Shown: one piece after another, positions 5,483-8,519 of the stretch
Layout: each line of letters starts with the position of its first letter
How positions within the stretch are numbered: position 1 is the first letter of the stretch
Assembly: GCA_025449725.1 (NCBI GenBank)
Contig: JANWIU010000148.1
Location: 1-8,519, forward strand
Reading direction: 5' to 3'
From: Pseudobdellovibrio sp.
GTDB lineage: Bacteria > Bdellovibrionota > Bdellovibrionia > Bdellovibrionales > Bdellovibrionaceae
Length of the DNA stretch: 8,519 nucleotides
Notes under the pieces: generated by a model
Database searches by the model: none
What the model was told of the DNA's origin: nothing
What the model saw: the letters and a program-made list of their open reading frames with translations, nothing else
Program-made: the position numbers and the translations under genes

Positions 5483-5917
5483 TTATTTCTTGATTACGAA
5501 AGCTTCAGGTTTTTGAGCAGCGTGTGGGTGCTCAGGGCCTTTGTAAACTTTAAGCTTATTGATTAAAGATTTTGATAATTTATTTACAGGCAACATTCCG
5601 CGAACCGCTTCTGAAATAATGAATTCAGAATCAGTAGCTTTAATTTGTTCTGCTGATTTTTCTTTTAAAGATCCGAAAAAACGCGAGTGTCTGTAATATT
5701 TTTTGTCGATCATTTTATTACCGGACAAAGTCAGTTTGTCAGAGTTGATCACTACAACAAAACCACCCATGTCTGCATTCGGTGTGAAAGTCGGTAAATT
5801 TTTTCCACGCAAAATATTCGCTACGTGAGTCGCTAAACGACCAACAGGCATCCCTGCAGCGTCAACGATGTACCACTTACGGTCTGCTTCTTCACTTTTT
5901 CCATTCCAAGTCTTCAT
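5483..5917 (-). CDS. rplM: 50S ribosomal protein L13 (uL13)
   Basis: Early-assembling large-subunit protein, known in E. coli to repress its own operon through the mRNA leader. From ATG at 5917 the product has 144 residues, close to the usual 142. Family signatures are WYIVDAAGMPVGRLAT at 15-30, RGKNLPTFTPNAD at 37-49, SGNKMIDKKYYRH at 65-77, RGMLP at 106-110, and KVYKGPEHPHAAQKP at 123-137. A longer frame from GTG at 5971 adds 18 residues unlike any L13 and would remove the leader; the ATG at 5917 has GGAG five bases upstream and gives MKTW, the expected start. It is the first gene of the rplM-rpsI operon, with its own promoter at 6006-6034 inside the end of truA. Confidence 0.97.
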   Translation of the reverse strand: MKTWNGKSEEADRKWYIVDAAGMPVGRLATHVANILRGKNLPTFTPNADMGGFVVVINSDKLTLSGNKMIDKKYYRHSRFFGSLKEKSAEQIKATDSEFIISEAVRGMLPVNKLSKSLINKLKVYKGPEHPHAAQKPEAFVIKK

Positions 5918-5920
5918 AAT

Positions 5921-6006
5921 CACTCCAAATTCACATCCGTCAGGACCATCCCCGAGGGACGCCAAGGGCACAAAAATACGCCCTCATAAAAATATGTGAA
6001 TGAGTG
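5921..6006 (-). promoter_or_regulatory. Candidate ribosomal-protein leader upstream of rplM
   Basis: On the minus strand ATTCACAT (6001-5994) is perfectly complementary to ATGTGAAT (5936-5929). The pairing can be extended by CACTC (6006-6002) with GAGTG (5925-5921) across a 3-base bulge, which would bury the rplM ribosome binding site GGAG (5926-5923). The loop region holds two local hairpins: GAGGGC/GCCCTT (5985-5980 with 5969-5964) and TCCC/GGGA (5959-5956 with 5952-5949). A closed multi-branch structure next to the ribosome binding site is how several r-protein leaders work. The complementarity is seen; control by L13 is inferred from E. coli. The extension is available only if transcription starts upstream of 6006. 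Confidence 0.5.
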
Positions 6007-6034
6007 TTTTAAAGTTCGCGGCACCTGTTGTCAA
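6006..6034 (-). promoter_or_regulatory. Sigma70 promoter for rplM-rpsI inside the end of truA
   Basis: On the minus strand a perfect -35 box TTGACA (6034-6029) is followed after exactly 17 bases by TAAAAC (6011-6006, 4 of 6 bases of TATAAT). The -10 element overlaps the truA stop codon. Transcription would start near 6000-5997, at the 5' arm of the leader stem, giving a 5' UTR of about 80 bases. It lets the ribosomal genes be transcribed independently of truA. Confidence 0.6.
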
Positions 6035-6794
6035 GGTCTAGAGGATAGTAAACTCGCATTAAATACAGCCCCTGTGGCTCAGAGGGAGGGCCGGCCGCTT
6101 TACGGTCCTGCGCCAAAATAATGTCCTTCATTTTGGCTGGTTCATGGCCCTTACGGAGTAATAAAAGCTGCGTACCCACGATATTTCGCACCATTTGCTT
6201 TAAAAACCCAGAACCAGTGATTGTAAATTGGGCAATCCCAGGGCGCCGCCAGGCCCATTCAGCCTTAGATATAACCCGAACCGTGTTTGTTACGGTCGAT
6301 CCTACGGACTGAAAACTTTTGAAATCCTGCTCCCCGATGAGGTAACGGGAGCACTCGTTTAAATAAACCAGATCCAATGGGCGCCGTTCCCATTGGGTTA
6401 AACGTTTTAAGAACACACTGGGCTCGTTCGCATTGTGAATCAGGAACCTGTAAGTCTTTCCTTCCGGCGACAGTGTCGAATGAAAATCATCGGGCGCCAG
6501 CCATGCTTTTTTGATAACGATTGAATGGGGAAGTGAATGGCGAAGCGCCAAACTTAAATTAAAATTTTTAAGTCTTTCAGGATTACGGCTGGTATCGAAA
6601 TGACAAACCTGATTAAGCGCATGAACACCGGCATCCGTTCTACCTGATGCAAAAAGCGAGATCTCTTCATCAAAAACTTTTTCTAGTGCCTTCTGTACGG
6701 TTTCACAAACGCTGGGCTTCGGCGCCTGTGTTTGCCGTTGCCACCCGCAAAAGTCGGTGCCGTCATATGATAGTGTGAATTTAATCCGAGGCAT
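6009..6794 (-). CDS. truA: tRNA pseudouridine(38-40) synthase TruA
   Basis: Converts uridines 38-40 in the anticodon stem-loop of many tRNAs to pseudouridine; a cytoplasmic homodimer in the family. The product has 261 residues, the usual length. The N-terminal KFTLSYDGTDFCGWQRQ is the TruA start signature. The catalytic aspartate is Asp54 in SGRTDAGVHA. Further conserved blocks are FHS...GKTYRF at about 104-118 and GSGFLKQMVRNIVGT at about 196-210. No strong ribosome binding site precedes the ATG at 6794. The preceding gene on this strand stops only 14 bases away, so translation may depend on coupling with it. The truA-rplM-rpsI order is common in bacteria. The gene's last bases double as the rplM promoter. 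Confidence 0.97.
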   Translation of the reverse strand: MPRIKFTLSYDGTDFCGWQRQTQAPKPSVCETVQKALEKVFDEEISLFASGRTDAGVHALNQVCHFDTSRNPERLKNFNLSLALRHSLPHSIVIKKAWLAPDDFHSTLSPEGKTYRFLIHNANEPSVFLKRLTQWERRPLDLVYLNECSRYLIGEQDFKSFQSVGSTVTNTVRVISKAEWAWRRPGIAQFTITGSGFLKQMVRNIVGTQLLLLRKGHEPAKMKDIILAQDRKAAGPPSEPQGLYLMRVYYPLDLDNRCREL

Positions 6795-6808
6795 TTTGAT
6801 TCGTTATA

Positions 6809-8518
6809 TCAGAAGTCGAAAGAAAGGCCAGCATTTACATACTTATTGGAAAAGCTAAAGGCTTCAGAGTTTACTTCTGTCAGACGAAACTCGATTGCTA
6901 ACCATAAATTAGAAATGCCGTATTCACTTTCCAATTGAAATCCGGATTCAGAATCGATCATAGAAGCATTTAAAAGCACTCCGCCAGATCCGTAGAATCC
7001 AAATCCGGTTGCAATGTTCGGCTTCGCCACATCATCACGTTTCTCAAGAAGCGCCAGCACAGTGCCGCCGCCCGACACATAAGGCGCGACCCATTGTTTA
7101 TCCTGATACTCAAAACGGTAAACCGCTCCGGCGTTAACCGGCATAGTAATAAATGTAAAGCTTTCTGCAGAGGGCGCACCGCTTGAAACAAGAACTCCGT
7201 GCCCATTTGCAAACATCAGCGAGGCGCCTATCTGGTAGCCCAACTTTCCTTTATCAATCCAGTGAAAATTTTCGTAATCATACCCGACTATCAACCCCGA
7301 TGACTGATCATACAAATCTTCAAATTGATATACTTGTGTGCCGTTATCGCGGGTATCTACCGTCAGTTCTATCGACGGCTGATCTGCCATACCAAAAGTA
7401 ATTTTGCTGGATTCACTCTTAAGCGGTCGTTCCGTATTGTAAACGTAAGTGCCATCCTTCGTAATTCGCACTAAGCCTTCCTTCGCTCCAACATGCTGAA
7501 TTTCTTTGGTATCAGGAGTGATCCCGGCCTTTACCGAAGTCGCCAATAATAAAATGAAAATAACCACTAACGATTTTCTGTGCTTCATATGTCTGATTAA
7601 AATTGTGGTCATCAGCAATGAGAATGCAAAAAGCAGAGTCGCCAGCAAAATGCCCTGACTAAGTGAAAGGCTAGCGTAAAACAGAAAAGGATAAAGAAGT
7701 CCTCTCGCCACTGCTCTTAATGTTTCATTTTTTGAAATCACATTTGCCAACGGCGGGCTTAGTTTATAATAGGCTTTTACAAAAAGCTTTCCCGGCAAAT
7801 TAGTCAGCAAATATTTATTCCGGAACGCCCGAAATGTTTTTACTTCAGGAGCTAATTCCGAACCAAAGGCAGCCGTTGAAATAAAACATGATTTGTCTTC
7901 AAGAAGACCTACAACTTGTGAAGGAGTAACACAGGCCGTGGCGGCAGCGGCTGCATCGGTCACATAACGATAAATATTCTGCGCCTGATTCTTAGTACCG
8001 TAAACCAAACAATAAGTTTGTTCATTCTCTAATCCGCCGGTGACTGACGAATCAGGAATCGTACCATCTGACGAATCAAAATTTCTAAAGATGGGCGTAG
8101 CCAGATTAGGAACGAAGCCCGTAAACTTTGTACCATCAACCGAATTACTCGGAATCGGGAAAATCGCAATTGATTCCCAGTCGAAAGATCCACTTAAAGG
8201 ATCAGGGCCGGCGTAAATTGCGGAATCAATAAATACTTTTTGATCACCCGGAATAAAAGCCAGGTTGCACATTCCGGAACCCGACGCCGATGAACAATAA
8301 CTTTGAGTGACCGTGTCGCTTGGTGAGATGTAGTGCAGCCTCAGTGAGAATGTTTTTTTCTCGGTGTCTTCGATATCGTTATTTCCGTCGGAATCCCCGC
8401 CCACCTTCAAATTGCGGGTTGCAAATATTGTTGAGCCCACACAACTGGATGACAGCGAGGCTCCCATTTTACTGCAGATTTCGCCCCAGTCCGCTGTCAA
8501 TGTTACGCGGGTACTGTT
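6809..8518 (-). CDS. Envelope protein: CFI-box domain fused to a beta-barrel domain (N-terminus off window)
   Basis: The open frame of 569 residues runs off the right edge; TTG at 8500 is only the first possible start inside, so the true start lies outside. Numbering from that TTG: residues 1-200 are a Cys-containing exported-type region with a calcium-loop-like DSDGNNDIED (36-45). Residues 205-272 match the CFI-box C-terminal domain (CFISTAAFGSELAPEV, then FRNKYLLTN and YYKLSPPLA). A membrane segment follows (about 284-302) with RHMKHRK behind it. Such domains normally end the protein here. Instead the frame continues with a signal-peptide-like stretch (MKHRKSLVVIFILLLATSVKA, 305-325, ATG at 7588) and about 240 residues rich in alternating aromatic beta-strands, ending in FDF as outer-membrane barrels do. 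It may be a true fusion or two genes joined in frame. The function is unknown; surface location is inferred. Confidence 0.8.
   Translation of the reverse strand, partial: NSTRVTLTADWGEICSKMGASLSSSCVGSTIFATRNLKVGGDSDGNNDIEDTEKKTFSLRLHYISPSDTVTQSYCSSASGSGMCNLAFIPGDQKVFIDSAIYAGPDPLSGSFDWESIAIFPIPSNSVDGTKFTGFVPNLATPIFRNFDSSDGTIPDSSVTGGLENEQTYCLVYGTKNQAQNIYRYVTDAAAAATACVTPSQVVGLLEDKSCFISTAAFGSELAPEVKTFRAFRNKYLLTNLPGKLFVKAYYKLSPPLANVISKNETLRAVARGLLYPFLFYASLSLSQGILLATLLFAFSLLMTTILIRHMKHRKSLVVIFILLLATSVKAGITPDTKEIQHVGAKEGLVRITKDGTYVYNTERPLKSESSKITFGMADQPSIELTVDTRDNGTQVYQFEDLYDQSSGLIVGYDYENFHWIDKGKLGYQIGASLMFANGHGVLVSSGAPSAESFTFITMPVNAGAVYRFEYQDKQWVAPYVSGGGTVLALLEKRDDVAKPNIATGFGFYGSGGVLLNASMIDSESGFQLESEYGISNLWLAIEFRLTEVNSEAFSFSNKYVNAGLSFDF
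7586..7588 (-). other. Possible internal start of a separate barrel protein
   Basis: The ATG at 7588 would open a 259-residue protein with a complete signal peptide and likely cleavage after VKA, followed directly by a beta-barrel. That fits an independent outer-membrane protein better than an internal domain. Against it, the 20 bases upstream (ending AATCAGACAT) contain no Shine-Dalgarno sequence, and no stop codon separates it from the CFI-box part. Other genes here (1979 and truA) also lack a Shine-Dalgarno, so its absence is not decisive. Confidence 0.4.
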
Positions 8519-8519
8519 G

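Noticed and set aside
5918..5971. Longer rplM starting at GTG 5971
   Set aside because: The extra 18 residues do not resemble L13, there is no ribosome binding site there, and the ATG at 5917 gives the conserved MKTW start with GGAG five bases before it.
8498..8500. TTG at 8500 as the start of the envelope protein
   Set aside because: The frame remains open to the window edge and there is no signal peptide after this TTG, although the domain order implies an exported protein.
1..8519. Mobile elements, CRISPR arrays, rRNA genes or attachment sites
   Set aside because: No transposase or integrase frames, no regularly spaced repeats and no rRNA-like segments were seen on reading both strands.

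Overview
The window looks like chromosome of a Gram-negative bacterium, most likely a Bdellovibrio relative (Bdellovibrionota). The clues are an outer-membrane-type beta-barrel ending in aromatic residues, a CFI-box C-terminal sorting-type domain, a lipoprotein with the odd lipobox FQNC that I associate with Bdellovibrio, and small secreted or envelope proteins of no recognised family among housekeeping genes. This assignment rests on recall of family features, not on a search. I see no insertion sequence, CRISPR array, rRNA or tRNA.

Left part, plus strand: the 3' three quarters of alaS (alanyl-tRNA synthetase; the N-terminus lies off the left edge), a hairpin, then a small secreted Thr/Ala-rich protein whose start codon sits in a perfect inverted repeat and whose stop codon sits in the arm of its own terminator.

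Middle, minus strand: a two-gene operon, reading right to left, of a cyclic-nucleotide-binding-fold protein with a C-terminal zinc ribbon and a cysteine-rich lipoprotein, joined by a GTGA start/stop overlap. Upstream lies a separately terminated XRE-family regulator gene. The 335-base gap between this regulator and rpsI is dense in signals: a sigma70-type promoter with a palindrome in its spacer, three helically phased TTTAAC repeats, a UTR hairpin, a strong ribosome binding site on the plus strand with no convincing gene behind it, and a two-way terminator.

Right part, minus strand, reading right to left: the C-terminal part of a large envelope protein (CFI-box domain, membrane segment, then a second signal-peptide-like segment and a beta-barrel, all in one open frame), truA, rplM and rpsI. 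A promoter with a perfect TTGACA box overlaps the end of truA. It would start an rplM-rpsI transcript right at a long-range stem that closes next to the rplM ribosome binding site, which is a good candidate for a ribosomal-protein leader.

Functionally, alaS, truA, rplM and rpsI are translation genes; the rest are regulators and cell-surface proteins of unknown role. The best leads are the rplM leader, the CFI-box/barrel fusion and the regulatory region around 4740-5045.
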